Source of the DNA: Psychroflexus torquis ATCC 700755
GTDB lineage: Bacteria > Bacteroidota > Bacteroidia > Flavobacteriales > Flavobacteriaceae
DNA length: 64,000 nt
Reading direction: 5' to 3'
NCBI RefSeq assembly: GCF_000153485.2
Contig: NC_018721.1
Coordinates: 3,596,001 to 3,660,000, forward strand
Shown here in pieces: positions 33,199 through 41,109 of the stretch. Made by a program: the position numbers and the translations under genes. The notes below the pieces were generated by a model. The model was not told where the DNA came from. It worked only from the letters and a program-made list of their open reading frames with translations, and did no database searches. Position 1 is the stretch's first letter, and the number at the start of each line of letters is the position of its first letter.

Positions 33199-34689
33199 AT
33201 GCAGAATACCCACTATATCGATACTTGCGTTTTAAGTTTATTTCAAATTGAAACTATTATTGATAATAAGTACAAATTAGCCTTAAGTGAAGAAGCTGTC
33301 TTCAAAATCAATAAAGCTCGTCACTATCTCAATGCTAAGCAGAAAGAAAATACAGCTCCAATTTATGGTGTAAACACTGGCTTTGGATCGCTTTGTAACA
33401 TCAAAATAGATGATGATAAGTTAACGTCTTTACAAGAAAATCTAGTCATGTCCCACGCCTGCGGTACGGGTGATAGGGTGAAGGATGAAATAGTGCAATT
33501 GATGCTACTTCTTAAGATACAATCTTTGAGTTACGGATATTCTGGTGTAACTGTTGACCTTGTTCAAAGGCTTATAGATTTTTTTAATGAAGGAGTTTAT
33601 CCCCTTATCTATGAGCAAGGATCCCTTGGAGCATCGGGAGACTTAGCTCCATTGGCTCATATTTCATTACCATTAATAGGAAAAGGTGAAGTTTCTATAA
33701 ATGGTGAAGTCTCGGCTTCCTCTAAACTAGAACACCATTTCGGTTGGAAACCTTTAGTTCTTCAGTCTAAAGAGGGTTTAGCTTTGCTTAACGGGACTCA
33801 ATTTATGAGTGCTCACCTTTTGTATAATATTTTGAAAACGAATAAATTACTGAAGTGGGCAGACACTATTGCTTCTATTTCTATAGATGCTTTCGACTGT
33901 AATATGTCACCATATGACGATTTGGTTCATCAGTTAAGACCTCATAAAGGACAGATAGAAACAGCGAGTAACATTCGCAGGATTTTAAAGGATAGTGAAA
34001 TTGCTAAAAATTATAAGCAAAATGTGCAGGATCCGTATTCATTTCGTTGTGTACCACAAGTCCACGGTGCTAGTCGAGATGCCCTTCGCTATGTTGAACA
34101 AACTCTTTTAACCGAAATTAATAGTGTAACAGACAATCCTAACGTTTTTGTAGAGGACGATAAAATCATTTCTGGAGGTAATTTTCACGGTCAACCCATG
34201 GCAATATCCGCCGATTTTATGGCTATAGCCATGAGTGAAATTGGTAATATTTCAGAAAGACGTATTTATCAATTGGTTTCTGGTCAAAGAGGCTTGCCTA
34301 CTTTCCTTATAAACTCTCCTGGTCTCAATAGTGGTTTTATGATTCCACAATATACAGCGGCAAGCATTGCTAGCCAGAACAAGCAGTTGTGCACACCTGC
34401 AAGCGTAGATTCTATTGTTTCATCAAATGGCCAAGAAGATCACGTAAGTATGGGGGCAAATGCTGTAACCAAACTTTCAAAAGTGGTAGATAACGTCGAA
34501 CGTATTTTGGCTATAGAATTATTTAATGCTTCACAAGCTATCTATTTTAGGGCTCCTTTACCTAGTTCTCCGGTCGTGATGGAATTGTTGTCTCATTTTA
34601 GAAGCAAAGTACCCATCGTTAGAGAAGATAAAATTATGTCTACCGAAATTCAAGAAGCAATACTCTTCTTAAGAAATCATAAAATATAA
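33199..34689 (+). CDS. hutH: Histidine ammonia-lyase
   Basis: HutH removes ammonia from histidine to give urocanate, the first step of histidine breakdown. The 496-residue protein carries YGVNTGFGSLCNIKI near the start, and GSLGASGDLAPLAH with Ala145-Ser146-Gly147, which cyclise to the MIO cofactor. QDPYSFRCVPQVHGASRDAL and EINSVTDNPNVF follow as in the family, as does SNGQEDHVSMGANA. Tyr-to-variant changes that mark tyrosine ammonia-lyases are not apparent. It has its own promoter palindrome and no hutU, hutI or hutG neighbours, so the rest of the pathway must lie elsewhere. Confidence 0.94.
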   Translation: MQNTHYIDTCVLSLFQIETIIDNKYKLALSEEAVFKINKARHYLNAKQKENTAPIYGVNTGFGSLCNIKIDDDKLTSLQENLVMSHACGTGDRVKDEIVQLMLLLKIQSLSYGYSGVTVDLVQRLIDFFNEGVYPLIYEQGSLGASGDLAPLAHISLPLIGKGEVSINGEVSASSKLEHHFGWKPLVLQSKEGLALLNGTQFMSAHLLYNILKTNKLLKWADTIASISIDAFDCNMSPYDDLVHQLRPHKGQIETASNIRRILKDSEIAKNYKQNVQDPYSFRCVPQVHGASRDALRYVEQTLLTEINSVTDNPNVFVEDDKIISGGNFHGQPMAISADFMAIAMSEIGNISERRIYQLVSGQRGLPTFLINSPGLNSGFMIPQYTAASIASQNKQLCTPASVDSIVSSNGQEDHVSMGANAVTKLSKVVDNVERILAIELFNASQAIYFRAPLPSSPVVMELLSHFRSKVPIVREDKIMSTEIQEAILFLRNHKI

Positions 34690-34832
34690 ACTAAGCTCTA
34701 GCTTAACCTTAAGTTTGTATCGAATTTTAAACTGACTTTTACGCTAAATAAAAATATTACTTTTTCTAGCAGCTGTTCTTAAACTTGTTGTTTCGCCTTG
34801 CGCTAAAAAGTAATTTTCCAATTTCAAAAGTT

Positions 34833-35105
34833 GCACCTGCAGCAGACGTAAATGCTAAAGTAAAAAGAGATCTAACGGAAACTTCAAAATTGATCTTAAA
34901 GTTGAAAACTCGATCTCTCCGGATCGCTTAAATCCTCTAAGGGAAATTATGTGGTTTTGATTGAAACAGAATGAGGGACTCGTAACTTATGACAACTCAA
35001 CATGTCTGGTGGAATGTTCTCATCAACAAGGAAGAGCTTTTCGAGTACAACTTCAGCTTTTCAATCTAAATGGATATTGACATCTGATGGAAATGTACCT
35101 ACTAA
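34833..35105 (+). pseudogene. Probable pseudogene of an exported or conserved hypothetical protein
   Basis: Broken but coherent pieces can be read in shifting frames: APAADVNAKVKRDLTETSKL, SPDRLNPLRE with a slip to GNYVVLIETE, EGLVTYDNS and GGMFSSTRKSFSSTTSAFQS. The pieces look like one protein of about 100 residues with at least three frameshifts or stops. I do not recognise the family with confidence. It lies between hutH and MITE copy D. The preceding 34690-34832 stretch shows no feature. Confidence 0.45.
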
Positions 35106-35123
35106 CGATGAACTGAGTATTTA

Positions 35124-35304
35124 TGCCAAATTAAATTTATGATGTCGTATAAATTAAATTATACTACGACGTAGCTCAGTACAGGTTTTTTGCTTAGCTG
35201 AGGAAAAAAAATATAAGCATAGCGGTAGTTACGGTTCTATTTTATGACGATTAATAAGTGAAAAAGAAACTGATTTTATACGACATTTGAATGCCTAATT
35301 GGTA
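35124..35304 (+). repeat. MITE-like repeat, copy D
   Basis: Aligned with copy A on the plus strand: CCAAATTAAATTTATGATGT at the left, TATACTACGACGTAGCTCAG in the middle with the conserved palindrome, ACGGTTCTATTTTATGACG later, and TAATTGGTA at the right end (35296-35304). It is more diverged than copy A in the right third. No gene is present in it. Confidence 0.72.
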
Positions 35305-35344
35305 TAAGTTATTATTGAGTTTGAAATTTAAGAAAAAGTACAAA

Positions 35345-35380
35345 TTAAAAGAGCCACGCTGAAAAGCCTGGCTCTTTTAA
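35345..35380. terminator. Terminator downstream of the lipoprotein gene
   Basis: Perfect arms TTAAAAGAGCCA (35345-35356) and TGGCTCTTTTAA (35369-35380) with a 12-base loop. It is placed for the minus-strand lipoprotein gene and would also block plus-strand transcription. Confidence 0.85.
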
Positions 35381-35401
35381 TATAGTATAATTGAAAGTTC
35401 T

Positions 35402-36208
35402 TTACTTCTCTAAAGTAATAGTTCGTGTAACGGTATTAAATGGACCAGGAATAGGTTTAAGATCTTTATCGACTAATGTCAATTGTATTTTATTCTCTCC
35501 CATTGGTAGTCCTTCAATAACTTGTGGTTTCCATTCTGTTAACAAAAATTCTTCTCCATCGTTAATAACAGCTTTTACTTTGTTGCCATCAGGACTTATT
35601 TTAGTTCCAACTAAAAAGAAGTCTAAAAGTACTTTTTCAGTATCCTTTCCAGAGTAAGTTCCCTTTGGTCTGCTATAAAACATATGTTCAGCAGAAAAAT
35701 CAACATCCATTTGTTGATCTTCAGAAGGATCACCAGCTCTTATTTTCTTAACAATAAAAGAGGTTGGATTTTTTACAGCTTCGTGGTAAGATCTTGACAA
35801 AAAAGCTAATAACACATGATCACCTTCTTCTATATCTTTACTAAAATCACTTTCGTAATGGGCAGAATAAGGTCCATTGTCAAGGATAAAATGAATATGT
35901 TGACCCTTACCAGAATTTGCTAATCCATTTTTTCCCGCATTAGCAGTTTGTGTACCTAGCTCGTAATTTTCTACTGCAAAATTAAAATCCACAGATCCTG
36001 CAGGCACCTCTATAACATCCCCTCTTGGGTGAGTTAACGTAGCTTCAGTATACTCTGGAGACCCCTCCAAAGGTGTTAGAGTTACAATTGAGTCTGTAAC
36101 ACCAACAGCTTTCACCTCTTCTTTTTTATCGTCTTTATTCTTAGTTTCGTTACAACCAACAAGCACAAGTAGGCTTAAGGTTAATGTTAACAAACTTATC
36201 TTTTTCAT
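35402..36208 (-). CDS. Conserved flavobacterial lipoprotein, unknown function
   Basis: The start at 36208 gives MKKISLLTLTLSLLVLVGC with lipidated Cys19 and a 268-residue product; a longer frame to 36262 adds 18 residues that would spoil the signal peptide. The mature part holds two beta-rich stretches. One contains GQHIHFILDNGPYSAHYES and GDHVLLAFLSRSYHEAVKNP, with several histidines, and the other TKISPDGNKVKAVINDGEEF. Similar proteins occur in Flavobacteriia without known function. Possible metal or ligand binding by the histidines is speculation. It is a single-gene unit with its own terminator. Confidence 0.8.
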   Translation of the reverse strand: MKKISLLTLTLSLLVLVGCNETKNKDDKKEEVKAVGVTDSIVTLTPLEGSPEYTEATLTHPRGDVIEVPAGSVDFNFAVENYELGTQTANAGKNGLANSGKGQHIHFILDNGPYSAHYESDFSKDIEEGDHVLLAFLSRSYHEAVKNPTSFIVKKIRAGDPSEDQQMDVDFSAEHMFYSRPKGTYSGKDTEKVLLDFFLVGTKISPDGNKVKAVINDGEEFLLTEWKPQVIEGLPMGENKIQLTLVDKDLKPIPGPFNTVTRTITLEK

Positions 36209-36288
36209 AATTATTATATTTAAATTAATCGTAAATGTACAGCTTAAAGCAAAGCTACTCAAAATCAGGGATTACCTTAACACAAGTT

Positions 36289-37500
36289 TTACGATATGAG
36301 TTCAGAAGATATTTGGACGTCAGAGTGTAACGTCTTATGAATTGGGCATCTATCTCCAATCTCAACCAATCGTTTCACTTGGGATTCATCTAAATTTCCT
36401 AAAATTTCAATTTTCTTGGTTATAACATCTTGTTGGATTGTATTTCCTTCTTTCTGCTCTACTTTCTTTTTCTCGTGGTCGACGTGAACTTTAACTTCCT
36501 GCAAATCCCATTTTTTATGTTTTGCAAAAACATGAAGTGTCATAGCAGTGCATTCTGCAAGTGCAGCTGTTAAGAAATCGTAAGGGGTGGGACCATAATT
36601 ATTACCGCCATAGTCTATAGGTTCATCTCCAATATAGCCGTAGTCACCAATTTTTAAATGCGTGGTAAACTTATTTTTTAACTTTAAGATAGCAGACGAT
36701 TGACTTTTAGATTTTAAAGCTGGGTTGTCTTCTTCCTGAAGACTTAAATAGGCTGCTGCCCAATTTCCTATTAAATTACCTATATAACGAGCATCGATAT
36801 TTTCGTTTAAGAGATGATCTGCTTGATTAAGACTTATAAAACTTTTAGGATGATGTGCCCATTGGTAGAGTTCTTCAGCATTTTTAATGCTTACAATTTT
36901 ATCTAACGGAGAATGCATCACTAACAGCGGCTTTTTCAAATCGCTTAAGAAATCTTTGGTACCATTAGCCTTAATATCTTCTAAAAATTGCTTTTTAATC
37001 GTAAAATCTCTACCGCCTATATTTACTAAAGCTTCATTGTTCTTTTCAATTTCCTTAACACTGCTTTTAATTAAATTTTCAACGTGAGAGGGTTGAGATG
37101 GACTTGCTATAGTTACAATAGCTTTAATGTTTTGGAGTTTTTTAGCTGCAAATAGAGCAGCAGTACCCCCTAAAGAGTGACCTATCAAGAGCGAAGGAGC
37201 CGTATAATTTTCTTCCAGAAATTGAGAAGCCTGAATCAAGTCTTCTACGTCATGAGAAAAATTAGTATTGGCAAAGTCTCCTTCACTCTGCCCTAAGCCA
37301 GTAAAGTCGAAGCTTAAAACACCAATCCCTAAATTAGTAAGAGCTAATGAGATTTGTTTTATGACCTTCAGGTTTTTTCCACAGGTAAAACAATGTGCAA
37401 AAATAGCGTAAACCTTGGGATCCTGTGTTTTTGGTAAGACCAATTGACCTTTGAGCTCTTCTCCTTTATTATTTTTAAAAGTAACTTTCTGAGGCTTCAT
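36289..37500 (-). CDS. Alpha/beta hydrolase - OsmC fusion protein
   Basis: The 403-residue protein joins two domains. Residues 1-250 are an alpha/beta hydrolase with HCFTCGKNLK, SFDFTGLGQSEG and the nucleophile elbow GHSLGG (Ser109), and a late DHLL that may hold the His. Residues 270-403 are an OsmC/Ohr domain with YGPTPYDFLTAALAECTAMT and DRCPIHKTL, which provide the two peroxidatic cysteines. OsmC reduces organic hydroperoxides. The fusion is known in Bacteroidota and proteobacteria, and the hydrolase may release peroxidised acyl groups for the OsmC half. That division of labour is inferred. Confidence 0.92.
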   Translation of the reverse strand: MKPQKVTFKNNKGEELKGQLVLPKTQDPKVYAIFAHCFTCGKNLKVIKQISLALTNLGIGVLSFDFTGLGQSEGDFANTNFSHDVEDLIQASQFLEENYTAPSLLIGHSLGGTAALFAAKKLQNIKAIVTIASPSQPSHVENLIKSSVKEIEKNNEALVNIGGRDFTIKKQFLEDIKANGTKDFLSDLKKPLLVMHSPLDKIVSIKNAEELYQWAHHPKSFISLNQADHLLNENIDARYIGNLIGNWAAAYLSLQEEDNPALKSKSQSSAILKLKNKFTTHLKIGDYGYIGDEPIDYGGNNYGPTPYDFLTAALAECTAMTLHVFAKHKKWDLQEVKVHVDHEKKKVEQKEGNTIQQDVITKKIEILGNLDESQVKRLVEIGDRCPIHKTLHSDVQISSELIS

Positions 37501-37505
37501 ATATT

Positions 37506-37805
37506 TTATCTTAGAATTATTTTTTGAATAAGTTCTCTCCCTAAACTTTCATTCAATCGTTTAATAATTTTAGCTTTTCCGTAACTTAGTTCTTCCCTTA
37601 GAGTAGAAGACGATAAGTGAACCGTGAGAATGTTGTTCTTAAAACGAATAGTGTCCGTATAATTTTTCATAGCTGGACCTAGTTCATTCATCCATGCTTT
37701 TTCGACATCGACCTTATCCAATCCAGGATTCAATTTGTGTTTTTGTTTAAAAATGTCCATTAAATCTTTCATAGACTGTTCTTCATTAGCTCTTTTATTC
37801 TTCAT
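37506..37805 (-). CDS. DUF721 (DciA-like) protein
   Basis: The start at 37805 gives [20 protein letters not shown]; an upstream extension lies inside the preceding lipoprotein gene. The 99-residue product has the DUF721 layout: a helical start, VDVEKAWMNELGPAMKNYTD, then a beta-alpha-beta KH-like fold with NNILTVHLSSSTLREELSYG and IIKRLNESLG. DUF721 proteins include DciA, the bacterial replicative helicase loader. Its place two genes after recF agrees with a DNA-metabolism role. Actual helicase loading here is an inference from family and context. Confidence 0.85.
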   Translation of the reverse strand: MKNKRANEEQSMKDLMDIFKQKHKLNPGLDKVDVEKAWMNELGPAMKNYTDTIRFKNNILTVHLSSSTLREELSYGKAKIIKRLNESLGRELIQKIILR

Positions 37806-38223
37806 CATCAAGGTTAATTTTCGAATTTTTATGTCGCTTGTAAGTGTATGTGAAATCCTCATCATTTTTCACTACAAACTTATCTTTTTCAATGCTCAAT
37901 AGTGTTTCAGTCCAAGTGTTGTATTGATTTTCGTAAATCAAGACTAGACTATCACCTGCGTCGTGAATTGTAAAGTTTTCACGATTTTGAGAGGATTTAT
38001 AATTGCCCAGAAAACTCGGTTGCATTTTTTTTCTAAATCCTTCAGTGTTTTCTACTTGGATATAATCCACCATTAGATTTATCTTATACGATTTTGTTTC
38101 GTATGGGGTCTCGGCCTTCTCAATTTCCCAAAAGCCATTGAGATAATGAACGTCTTCTAAGGAGGGTTTTGTGTTGCAAGAGATCATACAACAAAAGCAT
38201 ACTATTAATAGACTAAACTTCAT
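37795..38223 (-). CDS. Lipocalin-like lipoprotein, unknown function
   Basis: The start at 38223 gives [16 protein letters not shown] with a lipobox Cys16; an ATG two codons upstream (38229) is a possible alternative. The product is about 142 residues. [18 protein letters not shown] followed by beta-rich sequence and YTYKRH at the end resembles small lipocalin-like domains. It lies between recF and the DUF721 gene, whose start codon it overlaps, and seems to share their transcript. No functional link to recF is known, so this may be operon linkage only. Confidence 0.75.
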   Translation of the reverse strand: MKFSLLIVCFCCMISCNTKPSLEDVHYLNGFWEIEKAETPYETKSYKINLMVDYIQVENTEGFRKKMQPSFLGNYKSSQNRENFTIHDAGDSLVLIYENQYNTWTETLLSIEKDKFVVKNDEDFTYTYKRHKNSKINLDDEE

Positions 38224-39307
38224 ATTCAAGATTTATCATTTTATAGTGATCGGTATTCTTTTTTACAACATTTTCAGTTCTTTCAGGGTGGGTGTCACTT
38301 ATACACATTTGTCCAAGTTCTGTATCGGTCACCATTTTTACTATTTTAGAAACACGATCTTCATCTAATTTATCGAATATATCATCTAAAAGCAAAATTG
38401 GTTTTACACCATAATGAGATTTTAAAAAATCATACTGAGCAAACTTTAAAGCGATAAGGTAAGATTTTTGCTGACCTTGAGATCCAAATTTCTTAACAGA
38501 ATGGGATTTAATTTTAAAAATCAAATCATCTTTATGGGTTCCGAAATTCGAAAATTGACGTTGCAAATCTGTTTTTAAGCCAAACTTAAGTACTTCCTTA
38601 AAGGACTCTCCATTGTTAAATTGGCTTTTGTAGGTTAAACTGATGTCTTCTCTAGAGTTGCTAATTTCCTGATACCTTTTCTTTAGGATAGGCTTGAACT
38701 CCTTGATGAATTGTTGACGTTTTTCGAAAATGATTTCGCCAAATTCAATGATTTGGTCATCGTAAACTTCCAAACTGGTTTCATCAAACGTTCTATTGAC
38801 AGCAAAATACTTAAGCAGTGCATTTCTTTGAGATACAATTTTGTTGTACTTCAGTAGAGTATTTAGGTATAATTTGTCGCCTTGAGCAATGACACCATCC
38901 ATAAATTTTCTTCGGGTTTCGCTTCCCTCAAGAATAAGGTCACGATCTGTTGGGGATATAATCACCAAAGGAATAGTACCTATATGATCGCTTATTTTTT
39001 CATATTCCTTTCCGTTGCGCTTTATTAATTTCCCCTGGCCTCTTTTAAAAGAAGTGATAATTCTCTCTTCCTTCTCTCCATTTAAAAATTCTCCTTCAAG
39101 CATAAAAAACTCTTCTTCATGCTTAATATTTTGGCTTGTTACTGGGTTGAAGTAACTTTTCCCAAAGGCTAAATGATAAATAGCGTCTAAAACATTTGTT
39201 TTACCAATGCCATTTTTACCGACAAAGCAATTAATTTTAGAATCAAATTCTAATGTCAATTGTTCAAAGTTTTTATAGTTGATAAGAGATAGTTTTTTGA
39301 TAATCAT
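38213..39307 (-). CDS. recF: DNA replication and repair protein RecF
   Basis: RecF helps load RecA at single-strand gaps. The 364-residue protein is an SMC-like ATPase with the P-loop [13 protein letters not shown] (30-42), [20 protein letters not shown] in the middle, the signature region [20 protein letters not shown] and Walker [17 protein letters not shown]. The domain order and length are normal. It is first in a unit with the lipocalin-like and DUF721 genes and divergent from the TPR gene. It is unlinked to dnaN in this genome window. Confidence 0.96.
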   Translation of the reverse strand: MIIKKLSLINYKNFEQLTLEFDSKINCFVGKNGIGKTNVLDAIYHLAFGKSYFNPVTSQNIKHEEEFFMLEGEFLNGEKEERIITSFKRGQGKLIKRNGKEYEKISDHIGTIPLVIISPTDRDLILEGSETRRKFMDGVIAQGDKLYLNTLLKYNKIVSQRNALLKYFAVNRTFDETSLEVYDDQIIEFGEIIFEKRQQFIKEFKPILKKRYQEISNSREDISLTYKSQFNNGESFKEVLKFGLKTDLQRQFSNFGTHKDDLIFKIKSHSVKKFGSQGQQKSYLIALKFAQYDFLKSHYGVKPILLLDDIFDKLDEDRVSKIVKMVTDTELGQMCISDTHPERTENVVKKNTDHYKMINLEYEV

Positions 39308-39422
39308 AAGATCAAGTCAAGTTCTAGCAGCTTTAATTCGTTGTAATTTTTCTTTTGAATTCACTAAATGTTCAGATGTAAAAATATCAAATAAATAGTG
39401 TATTCTATATGGATAAAAATTA

Positions 39423-39430
39423 TATTTTTG
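39423..39430 (+). promoter_or_regulatory. Candidate promoter of the TPR-ribH-mutL operon
   Basis: TATTTTTG matches the Bacteroidetes -7 box TAnnTTTG and lies 22 bases before the TPR-gene start. No convincing -33 TTG was placed. It supports the internal ATG at 39452 over the upstream one at 39398. Confidence 0.5.
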
Positions 39431-39451
39431 CCACCTGAACTAAACACAATT

Positions 39452-40219
39452 ATGGCAACATATAGAAAAAGAGGTTACAAACCAAAGAACAAGGCTGAAC
39501 GCGAAAATCAGATTGAAAGTGAATCGACAACTGCTGAAGTATTTAATACTTTAGATGAGGGCGCTAGTAGTACTGAAGAGTTTTTATCCAAATACCAAAA
39601 ACCAATCTTTGGGGTAATTATAGCTGTAGCTATAGTGATATTCGCCATTATCGGGTATCAGAAATTTATTCAGGATCCTAATGAAGTAGAAGCTGCAAAT
39701 GAGATGAATCAAGCTCAGCAATTTTTCGACTCTGCAATTGAAGCTTCAGGAACAGAACAAGACTCTCTATTTAAGAGATCTTTAAAAGGGGGTAACGGTA
39801 AATTTGGATTTGAAGACATTTCTTCTAATTATAGCGGTACTAAATCTGGTGAGCTATCCAATTACTATGCGGGAATCTCTCATCTTAACATTGGTAACTA
39901 TCAAGAAGCAATTGAATATTTGGATAAATTTAAGGCTGAAGATGAAATCTTGACGCCTATTGCCAAAGGATCTATTGGTGATGCTTTCTTGCAGCTAGAC
40001 CAACCAGAAGAAGCTCTAGATTATTTCGTTGCTGCTGCAAACCTTCGCACTAATGACTTTACAACTCCTAAGTTTTTGATGAAAGCTGCGGTCACTGCAA
40101 TTAGCCTTAAAGATGGTGAAAAAGCAGAAAAATACCTCAATCGTATCAAGGATGAATATCCTAACTCTATTGAAGCTAAAAATGCTGATATTTATTTAGG
40201 ACAAGCAGAAGCTCTGTAA
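39452..40219 (+). CDS. TPR-repeat membrane protein (YfgM-like)
   Basis: The start at 39452 gives MATYRKRGYKPKNKAERENQ and a 255-residue product. A polar N-terminal tail is followed by one membrane segment (FGVIIAVAIVIFAIIGYQKF, about residues 55-75) and a periplasmic region with tetratricopeptide repeats around residues 125-255 (YYAGISHLNIGNYQEAIEYL, ALDYFVAAANLR, NADIYLGQAEAL). The layout is that of YfgM, the partner of the SecYEG/PpiD translocon and BAM machinery. Gene neighbours (ribH, mutL) do not add to this. The family assignment is from topology and repeats. Confidence 0.82.
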   Translation: MATYRKRGYKPKNKAERENQIESESTTAEVFNTLDEGASSTEEFLSKYQKPIFGVIIAVAIVIFAIIGYQKFIQDPNEVEAANEMNQAQQFFDSAIEASGTEQDSLFKRSLKGGNGKFGFEDISSNYSGTKSGELSNYYAGISHLNIGNYQEAIEYLDKFKAEDEILTPIAKGSIGDAFLQLDQPEEALDYFVAAANLRTNDFTTPKFLMKAAVTAISLKDGEKAEKYLNRIKDEYPNSIEAKNADIYLGQAEAL

Positions 40220-40220
40220 T

Positions 40221-40727
40221 ATGGCAACTTCAGAAAAAAATCTTTCTGTTTACGATAAGGAATCCTTACCGAACTGTAAGGACATGAAAATAGGCTTTGT
40301 AGTATCGGAATGGAATGAAGATATCACTCAAAATCTTTTTCAAGGTGGATTTGATGCTCTTATAGATGTTGGAGTTCTTAAGGACAACATCGTAAGGTGG
40401 AATGTTCCTGGTAGTTTTGAACTTCCTTACGGCTGTAAAAAAATGCAAGAAAGTTTCGATATGCTCGATGCTATTGTTGCTGTTGGGAACGTTATTCAGG
40501 GTGAAACTAAGCACTTTGATTTTGTCTGCCAAGGATTGACCCAAGGGATCATGGATCTCAATTTGAAAGGTGACATCCCCGTCATTTTTTGTGTATTGAC
40601 AGATAATACGAGAGCTCAATCTGAAGCTCGATCTGGAGGAGTTCATGGCAATAAAGGCACGGAAGCTGCAATTGCTGCTATCAAAATGGCTCAACTGAGA
40701 AAAGATGCAAAATTTTATAAAGCTTAG
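40221..40727 (+). CDS. ribH: 6,7-dimethyl-8-ribityllumazine synthase
   Basis: RibH joins the pyrimidine and dihydroxybutanone phosphate branches of riboflavin synthesis. The 168-residue protein shows FVVSEWNEDITQNLFQGGFD, WNVPGSFELPYGCKKM, AIVAVGNVIQGETKHFDFVC with the catalytic His region, and PVIFCVLTDNTRAQSEARSG. It starts one base after the TPR-gene stop and is followed by a hairpin terminator. No other rib genes are nearby and I see no FMN riboswitch. The length is slightly above the family average because of a short N-terminal extension. Confidence 0.96.
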   Translation: MATSEKNLSVYDKESLPNCKDMKIGFVVSEWNEDITQNLFQGGFDALIDVGVLKDNIVRWNVPGSFELPYGCKKMQESFDMLDAIVAVGNVIQGETKHFDFVCQGLTQGIMDLNLKGDIPVIFCVLTDNTRAQSEARSGGVHGNKGTEAAIAAIKMAQLRKDAKFYKA

Positions 40728-40735
40728 CGGTTTTT

Positions 40736-40770
40736 TCTTTAGACTTAAATTAAGTTTTTAAGTCTAAAGA
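40736..40770 (+). terminator. Terminator after ribH
   Basis: Arms TCTTTAGACTTAAA (40736-40749) and TTTAAGTCTAAAGA (40757-40770) are perfect complements around TTAAGTT. The A/T-rich stem may allow partial read-through to the next gene. Confidence 0.78.
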
Positions 40771-40812
40771 ATTCATTGATTTTCTCTAATTTTGTGATTC
40801 TAGATAAATAAC

Positions 40813-41106
40813 ATGTTTAAACTTAACTCTCTTAAATTAAGAAAGAATTCAAGGTATAACTATACCCCACGTTATTACAAGGGAAAAGATACCGGTAATC
40901 CTTATAAGTTTGATTCTAAGTTTTCCAAATACAAAGAGACCCATAATTCTATAGACTTCGGTTCTCATTGGGCTGAAGCTCGTGAGAACTCAAGGAATAG
41001 AGGAAACAGAGGGGTAAATCGGACCGTGATTTTGATAGTCTTAATCCTTACATTCATATTTTTGTGGATCATAGATTTTGATCTTTCAATTTTTTCTTCC
41101 CAGTAA
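40813..41106 (+). CDS. Small C-terminally anchored membrane protein, unknown function
   Basis: The 97-residue protein has a basic, tyrosine- and asparagine-rich N-terminal part (residues 1-70, for example KNSRYNYTPRYYKGKDTGNP) followed by a single membrane helix NRTVILIVLILTFIFLWIID near the C-terminus. Relatives between ribH and mutL in Flavobacteriia are often labelled riboflavin synthase subunit beta, but nothing here resembles a lumazine or riboflavin synthase. It starts four bases before mutL and after the ribH terminator. The conserved place suggests a real gene; the role is unknown. Confidence 0.75.
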   Translation: MFKLNSLKLRKNSRYNYTPRYYKGKDTGNPYKFDSKFSKYKETHNSIDFGSHWAEARENSRNRGNRGVNRTVILIVLILTFIFLWIIDFDLSIFSSQ

Positions 41107-41109
41107 TCC

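Noticed and set aside
40100..40260. FMN riboswitch before ribH
   Set aside because: ribH starts one base after the TPR gene, leaving no leader, and no RFN-like conserved helices were seen.
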